Assembly (NCBI GenBank): GCA_021904315.1
Contig: CM038924.1
Coordinates: 14,868,026 to 14,932,025, forward strand
DNA from: Sphagnum magellanicum
Taxonomy: Eukaryota > Streptophyta > Sphagnopsida > Sphagnales > Sphagnaceae
Direction: 5' to 3'
Length of the DNA: 64,000 bases
Under the pieces are notes generated by a model that did no database searches, was not told where the DNA came from, and was given only the letters and a program-made list of their open reading frames with translations. Made by a program: the position numbers and the translations under genes. This document shows, in pieces, positions 24,561 to 37,129 of this stretch; the first letter of the stretch is position 1; each line of letters opens with the position of its first letter.

Positions 24561-27500
24561 AAATCAACAAAACATATTAGCTACAATTGGATGATGGCAT
24601 GCAAGAGAAAACAACCTTGTTTCTATGAACTGGGGGAGAGATGGGACACTTCTGGTTACAGATTTCTCTGAGTATTCGGAGGGTGCCTTAAATCCATAAG
24701 AATCCTCCTTACAACTGGGTCATCTTAAATATTCCGGGGAGGGCACCTTACACATTTGGTAAGGACCCATTGTGTTTTTTGGGCACAATGAAAGGTCTCT
24801 GCAAATCTCTGACATGTCCTTAGGTATGGTAGTGCGGCCCTTAGACCTGGGTGTTGGTGTTACTACAATTCAGTGCTGCCTTCAACTGTTGCCTCAGGTG
24901 GGTGCCTTATTCTGCTCGTAAAGTCCCTGTCCCCGCGGGCCTTACCTAGCACAAACTAGTCAAGGCACCCCACATGCTAACTTGGTTGAACCAGCACCTA
25001 CACTCACTATTGGTACATCTACCAAATTGGCAATGCCATAGAAGCCTTTTGCAAAAATTGAGGCTTATTAAACATTGCTATAGGTTGCTCAATGCCCCTT
25101 GACTACATTGGCCAATGTGAATTTTTCACCTTATAACCAAAAACAAATGGTGGTGAAATTTTTTGTTCAATTCTTTTTAAGAACTCAATCCAAGGAAATT
25201 GTTTTGTGTTTGGCCATAGGATAAATTTTGCAAAATTGTTGTGTTATTTGCACCCCACTTCGATTAAGGATGTGTTTAATGATGGCTAGAGTAATTTTCA
25301 AGGCACTTTTACAAGGTAGTTGTTTGCTCATAAATGTAATGAAGAAACATAATAAAGGAAAAATTACATACCATTTAACAAAAAAAAAGATTGGTAATAG
25401 GGGTTTAAGAATGCATTTCTACAAAAAAAAATCTAAAAATACAACACAAGTAATGGGTCTAGGGTGTAAAATGGCCCAATAAATGGGTAATTTGTAGACC
25501 ACAAAGAAATGTTTCCTATTAGTGTGGTTTAATTGCAAGATTACAAAATTTAAGGTTTTGGGTACAAACAATGTTTTGGATACACAATTATGGCCTCAAC
25601 ACTTAAAGCACAACATCTTTGCATCCCAAGACAAAACACTTATATAAATAGCCATAAATAGCATGCAAATTTGCCTAAGCACATTGGATTCTTGCCAAAC
25701 CAAAAATTGTAAACACATGTTAATCATAATAAAAGCACACATTTGAATAAATTTTCAGACTTTTCATTTTTCAATCATCACTCCAACAATGTCATCATTG
25801 GGTGAAACACATTAAAGGTAAACCACTTTTGGCCCAAAAAATATGTGTAACAAGTATTGTAATATATAGTAAATTAAAATCTTGACGACATTTTTTGACT
25901 ATTTTACAAACAAGAAAAAAACTTAAAAATTTACATGACTACATTTTGGAATTCAAATTCACTTTTTTGAATTAAAAATAATTTTCATTCAATAGTTAGA
26001 TGAAAAGGATTGGCAAAAATCAATATGTATAGAATATATAATTTACATTTTTTTGACAATCATAGGGCCTCTTGTTTATGGTTCATAAAACATTACCAAA
26101 AATAAGAAAAATTTAAAAATAATGCAATGCATAATTATAAAATCTCTTCTTTCTTATATGGTAATGATTATTAAAAATGCCCAAAAACACATTTTTTAAT
26201 GAAATTTCATCCAAAAGTTTTTAACTTATAAATGGTCTTAGATTTAATTGATGTATATCAATATCATTCACCATTAAAAAAAACTTAGTTGAAAATTTTC
26301 ATTCACAACCCTAGTTTTGAAGTATACATGTAATTTTTCAAACTTTGTGACGAGTATTAATTTTTCACAAATATATTTCATATGTTCATTTTTTCAATGT
26401 TTTTTGAATTTTTAAATGAATTGATTTGCTTCAAGAAAAATTAATCTAAGATGTGATGTCCATATGTTACCAAAAATTTATTTATAGAAATGTTATATTT
26501 GTGATTACAATTTTTGGCAGGCTTAATATGCTTTCACCCCATTATCCAACTTTGTGAAGATGATCTTCAAGATTTCTTAGAACGTATGTTTATTAGTTTA
26601 AAATCATTAGAGGAAATAGAAATGAGAAATGAATAAGTCTACAATTAGAACAAGGGGAAGGACATGTCAAAGTTGAAGCTAGTTTACAAGATTGCCAAGT
26701 ATAATCAAGTTTACATGATCAATTCATATAAACATTAGCTGTAGAAAAAAAAAAACCAATTATCTAAATAGGCTACACTAAGAAAATTTCAACATATATC
26801 TCTATCATCATTAGATTTAATAGTCTAAAGACAAGGAGTTCAAATAGCTTTAACTCTCATAGATTTCAACAAGTTATAGGCCATAAAATTAACTTCACAC
26901 CAATGGCATGCACATCAATTACAAATGTTAATTTAGAGTGGGCTAACTTTGCAATAATCTATGCAATGATTTCTTTTAACCAACCTATGGAGAGTCACAC
27001 ACTTTTGCATTCTCTAAACCTAGCACATTTTTTGAAATCTTGGGTTGAAGGTTGAAGCTTATGTTTCTTATAGGTCCCAATTAAATCCCCCTGGCTAGGG
27101 TCATTAAACAAAGGACTACCATAGTGTCAATTGTACCTCATAGATGAAAAAATGGATTGTAGGAACAACCGATAGAAGATAAGGAAAATAACTCACCTAT
27201 ATTTACAATATAAACAAACAAATCAATAAAAACCATGTTGTTGCTACATTAACCCGATGAAAAAGATGGACATCTAAGGCCTTGGGAAAAGCAATGAATG
27301 TATTAGAAAGAGGTAAAAGTCTTTGAAAAATAAAAATAAAAATTGGCACATCATCACAAACTTACCAGGCTTCATAGGTTCATATAGATTTTGTGTGATA
27401 TCCAATTTTCATAGGTTCATACAATAATCATATGAATTCCATGTTATGGTTAATATGAAAGATATGTGTACTATTCAAAATATTAAATATTCAAATGGAT

Positions 27501-27660
27501 GAGACATTGTTTTTGTGTGACATAGGTGAATGTTCATTTTTAATACACAAAATTTGCATAATTTTATGTAAAAATAGATCACAATAATTGCATAAATTTA
27601 GTTTAAATGTAAATTGTACATGTTTTACATCAAGACATCACAAGTAAAAAAAACAAATCG
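24561..27660. other. Intergenic DNA
   Basis: The first 500 bases have mixed composition and contain two diverged minus-strand copies (24658-24765) of a dispersed element also seen near 48700. From 25.1 kb the DNA is strongly AT-rich and stop-rich, with no recognised gene. Confidence 0.5.
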
Positions 27661-27686
27661 TGTGTGTGTATGTGTGTGTGTGTGTT
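27661..27686. repeat. (TG)n microsatellite
   Basis: A TG tract of about 13 units with one TA interruption. Confidence 0.9.
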
Positions 27687-28600
27687 TCATGTTATTATTA
27701 CACTTTGAAGCCCATGAATTTTGCACAAACATATTGTTTTACGATTTTCACACAAATTCCATTGAAAGTTTGTGATAATACCATTGACCTTTCTTTTAGA
27801 TAAATTGAATGGTAAAACAAAATCAAGGAATCTAGGCCACAAGGTGTGTTAATTAACAAGGAGGACAAAACACTCGCAGCTTGGATTTTGGGTATGTAAG
27901 AACGTGGAATCTCAATTACTTTGCAATACCTCAAAATGAAAGTGGCAAAATTGATTAAAACCATACCCAACCCCTTCAAGGATGGAATTATTGGGAATTC
28001 ACGGTGGTATTAATTCAAGTGTCAACATACAAAACTAAGTAACAACTTGCAAAAGGATTAGACATTTGCAAAGCGCAAGGTTTCACAACTTAATCATGCA
28101 ACTCATTTTATCAGAACTGACATGCCCTACACACTTTACACAACTATAGTCTAGATCACATATGGAATTCAAACAAACTAGGGATTTAAATGGGGCATTT
28201 GTTAAAGGCCAAGGTTCTTGTGAAAAAAAAATCACAATAGGTTTACAACACCATTCTTAAATCTAGATAATGGCCAACAATAAATTGTTCCATAAACATA
28301 ATAAAGGGTCATTGGCCAAGATTTTAAATATTCAAGGTGAGCAAATCAAAGATGATTACATCAAATGGTGCAAACTAATGATGATGGGTACATCAAAGAT
28401 GATTACATCAAACAATACAATGATGATTATAATGGAGCAATTAGTGAACAAGAACAATATAGAATTGCCACACAATTATTGAACATAGTAGCAACAATAT
28501 AAAAGTTCAAAATTAAAAAATGGTGATGAACATGAACAACCAAATGTAAGTTAATATGTGTAGGATTTCTACTACCATGCATGAAACTAGGCAAACATAA
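27687..28600. other. AT-rich DNA, no gene recognised
   Basis: There is a 93-codon minus-strand open frame at 27698-27979 and a 70-codon plus-strand frame at 28270-28482. Neither shows a motif I know. The second contains a short internal repeat (aaagatgattacatcaaa, twice). Confidence 0.45.
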
Positions 28601-28801
28601 GTTTTCTATGACTTAATTATTGACCTAGATGGATTTAAAATTGAAGTGCAAGAACTTGAAAATTTAAAAACACCATTATCTTTTGCAAATTTGTTATCCG
28701 TACTATGTTTACTTATATGGGAGACAAGGGGCAAAGAACTATTAATGGACTATAACCAATCACATGTAGTAACAAATGAAAGCATGGTAAAGTATACATA
28801 A
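28601..28801 (+). pseudogene. Unrecognised coding-like remnant
   Basis: A 66-codon open stretch without a start codon, ending in TAA at 28799. Its translation has protein-like composition, with segments such as IDLDGFKIEVQELE, LLSVLCLLIWETRGKELL and MDYNQSHVVTNESM. The W-E-x-x-G-K-x-x-L-x-D-Y-x-x-S-H-V-V-T pattern reminds me of the C-terminal part of plant transposon-encoded proteins, but I cannot name the family. It is preceded and followed by stop-rich DNA, so at best it is a fragment of a dead element. Confidence 0.35.
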
Positions 28802-29767
28802 AAAATAGATAAAAAGAAAATAAAAAATGTTCCAATTTTTTCCACAAGTAGAGGAAAATAGATTGAAAATAATTTAATATAAAATAGTAAAAACATGGTG
28901 CTTTTTTTTGAGTTTATAGTGAGGTGATTACAAAAAATTTAAAAATTTTGGCACAATAAAAGTAAATAACAAGTTTGTTTGAGAATGACTAGTCAAATTA
29001 AGTTGAAACATATTTTTCCATTAGAAGTTTGATGCATTGTACTAAAAGACTTAGACTTAGAGACCTTACAAATACATTTAAAAAGTACATCATGTTAAAA
29101 ATGGAGAATATTCAATAATTTATCTACTTTCACCTACTTGTACAAGTTTGGACAACCTAAACAATAGGAAAAATCTATAAAAATAATAATATTTGAATGC
29201 ATATTAAATATGCAATTAATCAACATCATTGTGATAATATTAAATATTATCCTTACGATGACCATTAAATTCTTTAAAAATTTACTTTCAACACATTAAA
29301 ACTTGTTTATTTTTTGTGACAAGGAGTAATGATTATTTACTTTACCTTACTAACACCCTAACATTCACATAATAATTTAAATTTTTTTGAAGGAAAATGT
29401 TAAGCAAGGAAATAATAGAAGAAATCAAACAACAAAAATGAAAAAGGGGGGATGACAAGAGGGCTTGACAAGTTGCCAATTCCCTTATAATAACCAAATG
29501 AATAGCTCAAATTTTGGTGAACAATTGATATAAAGCATATTTCATAATAACTTGGTTTATAATTGCAATAAAGGAAGTTGGGGATAGATTTCACAATAAC
29601 TTTGTAGAAAGTTTGAAAGCCCATCTTTATTCTATAAGGGCATCAATATTAGGGTTGTAACATAAGCTAAAAAATATGTAAGGCCAAGAGCTTGAACGAA
29701 GGTGAAGGGACATATTGCAACAAGACTACAGTCCACCTTCTTAAATGAATCAACATTCAAGAAAGGT
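28802..29767. other. AT-rich intergenic DNA
   Basis: Stop-rich in all frames with many A runs. Nothing is recognised. Confidence 0.55.

Positions 29768-29798
<31 letters not shown>
29768..29798. repeat. 31-base poly-G run
   Basis: An uninterrupted run of 31 G. It can form G-quadruplex structures, and its exact length may be affected by sequencing or assembly error. Confidence 0.9.
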
Positions 29799-29799
<1 letters not shown>

Positions 29800-29888
29800 G
29801 TCAAACTATATAGAAAACGAACATGATCAAATGAATGGGAGCTAAGTTTTTTGGATAAGAAGATGACCAAGGAAGGACATGTTCACAA

Positions 29889-30180
29889 CATCAAAAGAAG
29901 ACAATGAAGAGTAAGAAGGTCGGGTACACAAATTAAAGGATGATGAAGATCAAGAGGGCCAAATACAGACATCAAAAGAAAGCAACAAAGATTGAAAGGG
30001 TTGGGTGCACACATTAAAAGAAGACAATTAAAATCAAGAAGGTTGAAATCACAACATTTGAAAAAGACAACAAAAATCAAAAGGGTTGAATTTTGTAGAA
30101 CATAAGTAGAAGATAACAATGATCATCAAAAGGGCCAAGTTTGAGATCACTTGAAAAGAATGACAATGATTTCATTTCCA
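29889..30180. repeat. Degenerate minisatellite of about 42 bp
   Basis: Six to seven successive units of 40-47 bases, each starting near acatcaaaagaagacaa and ending near agggttgggtgcac or a variant. Starts lie at about 29889, 29929, 29970, 30012, 30055 and 30100. The array explains the repetitive minus-strand reading frame here, so that frame is not evidence of a gene. Confidence 0.8.
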
Positions 30181-31021
30181 TGCAACCAACCAATTTGAGC
30201 TTCAACCTTCCATGCATGTAATCACTTACATGACAAAAATCAATTATGAAGTTTAAAATTCTCATCTAGTAGTACAAGAGGAAGAAGATGTTGCCAAAAA
30301 ACCACAAGAAAAATAAGTGGGGATGAGAACTTATGGAAGGCAACAATTAAAAAAGACCACTTATAATTGCAACCAATGAGTAGCAATTTGTGTGACAAAG
30401 TTGGAAAACAAGGTGAAAGAGGGAGTTGGGAAATTTTCATTGCAATTGAAGGGTGCAAGATCCAAACCCAAAACCCTAACATGGGGGCAATGCTTACAAC
30501 TTTAAGGTTAAACAAATAGTAGATTACCCATAGTCTAGATATATTTTCACTTTTTTTTTACAATATTTTTGGCTAATGATGCATGATGAGCTCTTTTACA
30601 TTAAAACATTGTTTGGATTCATTCTCATATAGTTCAAACAAGGGTCAAATATGTGGCATTTGTCAAATGCATACAATACATTCATAGGGTGCAATGTATT
30701 CATTCATAAAACAACAAAATGTTTCTTTAGGATTATTTTCTAGCAAGTGGACCCCCCCTTCCTTTGGGGATGCATGCCATTTTTTTTCTGTCATCCAAAT
30801 CCCCTGACCTAAATATTTGTGAGTGCACCTAGAGACGGGCCACAACTTCTCTTGAAACACCATGTCGAAAAAATGAAAAACCGAAGCACCCCACCTTTTT
30901 GAGCCCTTAAGTGTTGGTGATTGGCTTGTTTTCCTTAACCCAAATATTTGTAAACAAGATATGAAAAAAAGAAGGATACATGTTGGGTATTGGCACCAAA
31001 TGCTATTAGCCTAGATGGGTA
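30181..31021. other. Intergenic DNA
   Basis: No gene is recognised. A minus-strand open frame at 30240-30515 (91 codons) has no motif. Confidence 0.5.
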
Positions 31022-31115
31022 CGGGATTTCATGCCAATATGTATATTAGTTATTTATAGTTGTTTGTTCGGGATTTCATGCCAATATGTATATTAGTTAT
31101 TTATAGTTGTTTGTT
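31022..31115. repeat. 47-bp exact tandem duplication
   Basis: Two identical adjacent copies beginning CGGGATTTCATGCCAATATG at 31022 and 31069. The identity implies a recent duplication. Confidence 0.9.
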
Positions 31116-31179
31116 TTTCACTACACATTAATCAAAGATTAGTCCATACCAAATTAGTGTGGCCCATGCCATTAGCCCA

Positions 31180-32045
31180 AGTGCGAATAAAAGTTGTAAT
31201 TATTCCAAGTATGATTAGGACTTAGAGAATAAAGCTTAATTGTGAAAAGAAAATTTGAAATTTAAATTGAATTTCCAATGACAAAAAATACTCAGAATTC
31301 GATATCTCCCCAACATTGGGTGTAAAGATTATGAAATCACCTCAAGAAATTCCATTCATCAAAAGCTTTCCAATAGTATCAAGAGTTTGCCCCAAATTTA
31401 AAAAAATATTTAATTTTGATTTTGTTGAATTTTCTTCAACAAGATAATTCAATATTCAATAACTTTTGCATCGTAGGTTCAAAACATTACCAAATCACGT
31501 CAACAAACCTTTACTCATGAGAACTTTCCAATAATACCAAGAGCATGGTAAAGGGTGGTATAGTTTAGGAGATCTCAACATGACAAACAAAACTGACAAA
31601 AAACCTTCATAGATAAACTAATGCAGTATGTGCCATTTGGCTCAAGTGTGAACTTGTTACCCATCTAATTTTTCCTTCCAAAACCATTTTTTTGGTAATT
31701 TAATCTAATTCCAATGACCAAAAAACTCAAAATTCAATATAATTGACACCTAATCCAAAATATTCCAAATCACCTTCACTAGTCATGCTTTCCAAGAATA
31801 CCAATAATGTGCCCAAATTCCCAAATAATTTTTAGTTTTGATTCAAATGAATTTTAGTGATTTTAAAAAATGTGCAATAACTTTTCCATTGTAGGTCAAA
31901 ACATTGTGAAACCAACTTGATGCTGCACCTCTACTCATTGAGAGCTTTCCAATAGTACAAAAAACTTGCCAAGAGGCACCATGGTTTGGGAGATTTCAAT
32001 GTGACAAGCAAAACATATAAACTACCTTCACAGATAGATGTTCAA
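31180..32045. repeat. Dimeric tandem repeat of about 420 bp
   Basis: Two diverged copies of a unit of about 420 bp. The element CTTTCCAA occurs at 31376, 31524, 31788 and 31945 with alternating spacing (148, 264, 157). The phrase ccttcatagata at 31604 recurs as ccttcacagata at 32025, a period of 421. Each unit also contains caataacttttgcat or a variant. A partial relative lies at about 63560-63760. It may be satellite-like or retroelement-derived. Confidence 0.75.
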
Positions 32046-32435
32046 TTCTGGGCAATGATATTTTAATTTTGGATTTTTGCAAAAGTGACAATTTCTCACT
32101 GATTTTTAAAAATGTACAATGGAACAACACAATCTCCCAAGTTTTTTTAAATGTTTATTTGGAAAAATAGCTCAAATTTCCCACCCAAAAATCATTTAGT
32201 TTATTGCCTAAGGGTATTTGGGATAAATCTTTTACCACAATTGCTTCAATTTCTTGGTCAAGCCTTTTTGGTGCAAGTCATTGTTACAAATGGTGGGCTT
32301 GGTTGTTACTCGAGGTAAGGCCCTTGGAGTGGGGACATTCCCAAAACTCAAAACTCAGGCTCAAAACTTGTTAGTGTAAATAATTGTTAGAAATGACGGG
32401 CCTTGTTTGTTCCTTTGGGATAAGATAATGCCCTC

Positions 32436-32630
32436 GGTTTAGGGTTTAGGGTTTAGGGTTCCCAAAATGAGAGCCCCACTTGGAGGCCCTTGGAGTGGGT
32501 TTAGGGTTTAGGGTTCCCAAAATGAGAGCCCCACTTGGAGACCCTTGGAGTGGGTTTAGGGTTTAGGGTTCCCAAAATGAGAGCCCCACTTGGAGGCCCT
32601 TGGAGTGGGTTTAGGGTTTCAGTCAGGCCA
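32436..32630. repeat. 55-bp tandem repeat carrying TTTAGGG telomere-like motifs
   Basis: Three copies of a 55-bp unit. CCCAAAATGAGAGCCCCACT starts at 32461, 32516 and 32571, and each copy is preceded by two or more TTTAGGG units. A partial inverted copy (ctctcattttggga) lies at about 32661. The first copy carries the longest telomere-like tract. Confidence 0.9.
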
Positions 32631-34389
32631 AAGAAGCTCAGTTCTCACCTCACATGTGGCTCTCATTTTGGGAATGCCTCCTCCACTCTTGGGGCCTTAG
32701 GTACTTTACTTACACTTTCCCAATGCTAAACTTAACAAAGGCACACATTACATGGATAATAATTATGGCCTTTGGTGGTAGCCACCAAGGACCATAACAA
32801 TAACAAGAACTCAATGGGTATGAATGAATTCATGGGCACTAGGTAGTCTGTTTTCACATTCAGACAAGGTGTTGTGTGAGGCCAACAACTAACTCAATGG
32901 AAACTTTGTCACCAGTTTTGAGCTTTGAGCCTTTTTTGGGTAATGCTTTGCTGGGATGGGTGGCAAGTGTTTTTTTCCTTCTTCTTTCTGGCATTTTTTT
33001 TTTGGGGGGTCAAATTGCAAAATAAGTTCAAAATGGAAAAAAAAAAATGCTTAATGGGTTTTTGGTGGGTTTTTTGGCCATTTAATTAAAAATAAATAAA
33101 ATCTCCACTTTCTATTTTAAGTTCTAGTAGGTAGCAGTGATATTGAAAATTTGGAAAACATGTGATATTAAATATTCATATTTTTGCAATAAAAATGAGG
33201 AAAATTAGTCAAAATTAGATGAGCAAAAAAAAAAAAATGCCCAAATTCCAAAAAATTGGGTGAAAATTGAAAAAAAATTGTTGAAAAAGTCAAAAATTAT
33301 TGGTAGGTAGCCAAAAAAAATAAGGATTATTTTTTCTTTCCTGTTGAATAGCCAAAACTGGCTAAAACATCTTATGGATGATCTTCACTTCAGTTACATC
33401 GCAAATTTTTATTTATTTATCAATTAAAACAATTGGCGGGTGCTCAAAACCAGGCTCTTTTTTCCTGCTTTCCATAAGGACATTATTACAGTGAATCTTC
33501 AAATCTGTCATAATTTGGTACTTCACTTCTGGAGTGCAATAGAAAAATTCCCATCAAATGACAGGAGAAAACCCACCCACATAATTATGGAACCCTAATT
33601 GTGTGTGAAGCAACAAAGGAGTGCCACCATGCATGTGACATGTGACCCCCCATAACATACATACAGTGCATGGAATGGTGGATTGCAAGTCTTGCAGGTC
33701 CCTGTAGCCTGGACAAATAAGGAATTGCCATCTCTCTATCTATCTACCCAGACTCCAGCAGAGGGTTTTTCTGGCCTTTGAAAATCAAGGCTGTCTGGAA
33801 TGATTGAGTTGATTTGGGCAGAGCATTCCTTGATTCATAATATATGCTAGATGTTCAGGATTGCATCAGTTTTTCCTGTAAGAGCAGCCTTAGTGATTGG
33901 TTTGTAGTAAAATGGTCTGTGGTCTGTACCATCAATTTTTGGAGTCAAGTTAAGTGTGAGATTGATAACACATGTTAGACTAAAAGAATAACAACATTAA
34001 AAAATTTAGAATTGAGCCATTGGACTTGAAAATTGGGGTCACTATTAGTGTAGATAGGTCGGTGATTGAACACTCTAAGTGCATTAGAAGGTTTAAAATC
34101 TTTGGGTGTTTCTTCATTACCTTTGGAGTTCAAAGAGAGTTTTTCATAGACCTTCACTTGACACACCCATAGCTATGAAGATTGTTTATAAAAAAAAAGA
34201 CAAGAGATGAGGAAGATATATGGGGTCTTGAAATAAAAAGGGGTTAGTGTTTAGTTATGGGTATTTTCAAACAATTTGTGATTTGGAGCTTGAAATATTT
34301 GTACATTGTTGCATTGTCTTTGGAGTTCAAAGAGGTTTTGTGCCTTTTAGCTTTCATCACATATAAAAAACACGATGATAAGGATTATT
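32631..34389. other. Intergenic DNA
   Basis: No gene is recognised. A copy of the dispersed tagccaaaactggct repeat lies near 33350. The 33.5-33.9 kb part has mixed composition without coding signal. A short minus-strand open frame at 33975-34166 has no identifiable domain. Confidence 0.5.
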
Positions 34390-35625
34390 AAGGTTCATAT
34401 AATAAGCAAGAGAGGCAAACCATTAATGAAGCATTGAAGGAAGCTATGGAAGCATTGGAGAGATGGACATGTTCATTAAAGGAGGCAAACAAGTCATGGA
34501 ACATATCTTGTCTTTCCTACTAGACCATTCAAATGGCAAGAGAAAATGTATGAAACTTGAATCAACAAATGTGCTGACCAAAGAGGAGAATGTAATAGCA
34601 ATTGAGTGGAACTTAGCTACACAAAGATGTGAACTATCAATCACCTTATGATATCTAAAAATGAAGGTTGCAAAGTTCCCACAAACAAGGCAAATACACT
34701 ATTCAAAAACAACATTTTATGGAATAGATTGTGGTTTTGGTTCAAACAAAGACCCTTAGAATTGAGCAATTGACAAGAGGAAGGACTCAAAGTCATTAGA
34801 ACACAAGATTTGACGAATAATTCCTAAATTATTATTTTTAATCAAAACTTACAAGCATTATACATTGATCAAAATTACAATGTAAACCATATTTAGGATT
34901 CAGATGAAATAGGAATTCAAGTAGGCAAATAGTTAGGACCAGGGGGATCTTGTTAGAAAAAGTTTCAATCAAGTTTACAACATCATTCCCAAGTCTTAGG
35001 AATAAATTATGTGATAAATGCACTTGGAGGGGTTTTGTCAAGGTTTTATAATTTCAAAAGTTCAAAACTATAAGAAGGCTTGAATGACATCTTTCATGTT
35101 CAAAAAATTCATGTACTTGATATGTTCCAAGTGGAATTATTCTAACCAATCATCGCCTTTTAACTTTGGATGACATGGTTTACACCTTACCTTAGAAATA
35201 ATAGAACATGCACAACAATTTGGTTTAGACATGATCATCTTGTCTTCTCACACATCTCATGCACTCTAACCCTTATATGTATTTTGTGTTAAGCCATCCA
35301 AAACAACACTTTTAAAAAAAGGAATGGGGTCTTGGTCCAAAACAAATATAATGAAGTGGACAAGGTTAATTTTGTTGGATGGGTGAACAAGACATAAGAT
35401 CAAATATTGACTAAACAAAACTTCAAAAAAAGATTTAGTGTTATAAGGATGTGGCCTTTTAACCCCATGGCAATGGATGACAAGACTTTGCCTTTAAACA
35501 TCTATATAACAACAAACAATAATGAATCAAACAAGGAAGATTCCACATCAAATGATGAAGTTGGTAATAATCAACAATGGGGGGGGGGGGTGGGGGGGGT
35601 GGGGATTTGTTGATACAAAGTTGTA
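34390..35625 (+). pseudogene. Broken pogo/Tigger-type (DDE_1) transposase
   Basis: Fragments in shifting frames follow the order of a Tc1/mariner-superfamily pogo/Tigger transposase. A psq-like helix-turn-helix start lies at about 34420-34560 (EALKEAMEALERWTCSLKEA, KSWNIS). The second, CENP-B-like DNA-binding region follows at 34565-34650 (VLTKEENVIAIEW, CELSITL). The DDE domain shows QNLQALYIDQNYNVNHI and DSDEIGIQ, including the first catalytic Asp, at 34845-34925. The second catalytic Asp lies at about 35168 in a segment broken by a frameshift right after it. The downstream serine-histidine-rich segment and the C-terminal NFKKRFSVIRMWPFNPMAMD (35410-35470) are also recognisable. Several frameshifts and in-frame stops make it non-functional. 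A G-rich run (35579-35604) follows the last segment. Terminal inverted repeats and the TA duplication were not located. Confidence 0.8.
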
Positions 35626-36536
35626 AACATAATTATAATAATCCACTATGGAGCTTCTAGGTGGAACCCCAAAATGGGGAGATTTTTTTTGAATGAAAAT
35701 TGTTGAAACTTCTTATTAAAAATGTTCATAGTTTCCCCAATACATCATTATTAAATAAATATCAAAATTTTAAAGTGTGTAGATTCCTTGCAATTTTTGT
35801 GTTTTATCTTTGAAAAATGATCATTTTCTTGTATTATAACTTACAAATTTTTTTAATACATCATATACATTTTACCCCATTTATATGTGGTAAAGGACTC
35901 TTGAATTTTTTTAAATTCTAAAACATACTATCAATTTGAAAATTTAGAATTAAACATTAAAAAAATTGTGAGTGTTTTTTTTAGTGTGATTAATAGGTTC
36001 TTATCATTTAAACATTTTTACCATCAAAATGCCTTTATTACATGAGTCCTTTGCAAATTAATTGACTGCTTTTGACACAATAGTTGTTCATTTTCAAAAG
36101 TCTTTAACTAACACTTAAATTTAAAATTAATTCAAATGAGTTTTAATTTGAGTTTCTTAACATTCATATGATTAGAAAAAGACAACTTTCCATGATTACC
36201 ATGGTGTCAAGTGGCAAACCATAAACTTTTTTTGAAGGTGAATGGTTATATTTGTCATTTGGCATTTTTTTGGGTTATTTTGAACATGTTTTGACCAATG
36301 TTAGCTAGTCATTGATTTTTTCATAATTGTTAGGTAGGTTTTTTTTTGAAAGAAAAATTGGTGTGTTAGGTTATCAATAAAAATTTAAAATTGGGTGCCA
36401 ATTAGGCTATCATTATTTTGGGGTAATAATAATTGATTATGCATAAGGGTGAGTTATCAAATAATCAATTGATAATCAATAGTTATCTTGTTGGTTGTTA
36501 GCCCATTGGGAAGGTTTTAGCAAAGTTAAAACTAAA

Positions 36537-36567
<31 letters not shown>

Positions 36568-37129
36568 TATCATAAACATGTTAAATGTTTTAGGATTGAT
36601 AACCTATTTGGATGATAAACATGTCATTTGGGTAGGTTATTTGAAAATTTAATATTATTCAATTAGGTTATTAACCAATTACCAAAAGAAAAATTGGTTC
36701 TTAATAATTGGATTGATGACCTAGTTGATAATTGTGTCAAAATTCAATAATTAACCAAAATTGGTTTTGCCCGATCACATGTTGTGACTTTTCATGAAAA
36801 CTTAAATATCTTGCAAAAAAAAACTATGGAAAAAATATTAGTAAAAGAATTAGAAAAATGAAACTTAAGGAGAAAAAGGATAAGGCTAAAAAAAAACAAT
36901 AATTTTAAAAATTGTGTTTGAAAGAACAATTCAAAGGTCAATTGAAAAACATGCAAGAATAAAGTTCAATTCAACTTGGTTTACAAATGTTATAAAGGTT
37001 GTAGATGATCACTTTGACAATAAGTTTCATGTTGGTTTATGAATAGATTCATCGGAACATGGAGGAATGAATGTTCAAATCACAACAATAGTTCAAGAAA
37101 AAGCTAAGGGATGGGGTGAAAGGAGAAGC
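35626..37129. other. AT-rich intergenic DNA with an (ATT)n microsatellite
   Basis: Stop-rich DNA. An ATT tract of about 10 units lies at 36537-36567. A plus-strand open stretch near 36920-37040 reads TIQRSIEKHARIKFNSTWF and VIKVVDDHFDNKFHVGL; it looks protein-like but I do not recognise it. Confidence 0.45.

Noticed and set aside
29883-30119. 78-codon minus-strand open frame with repeated Leu-rich peptides
   Set aside because: It is explained by the 42-bp tandem repeat.
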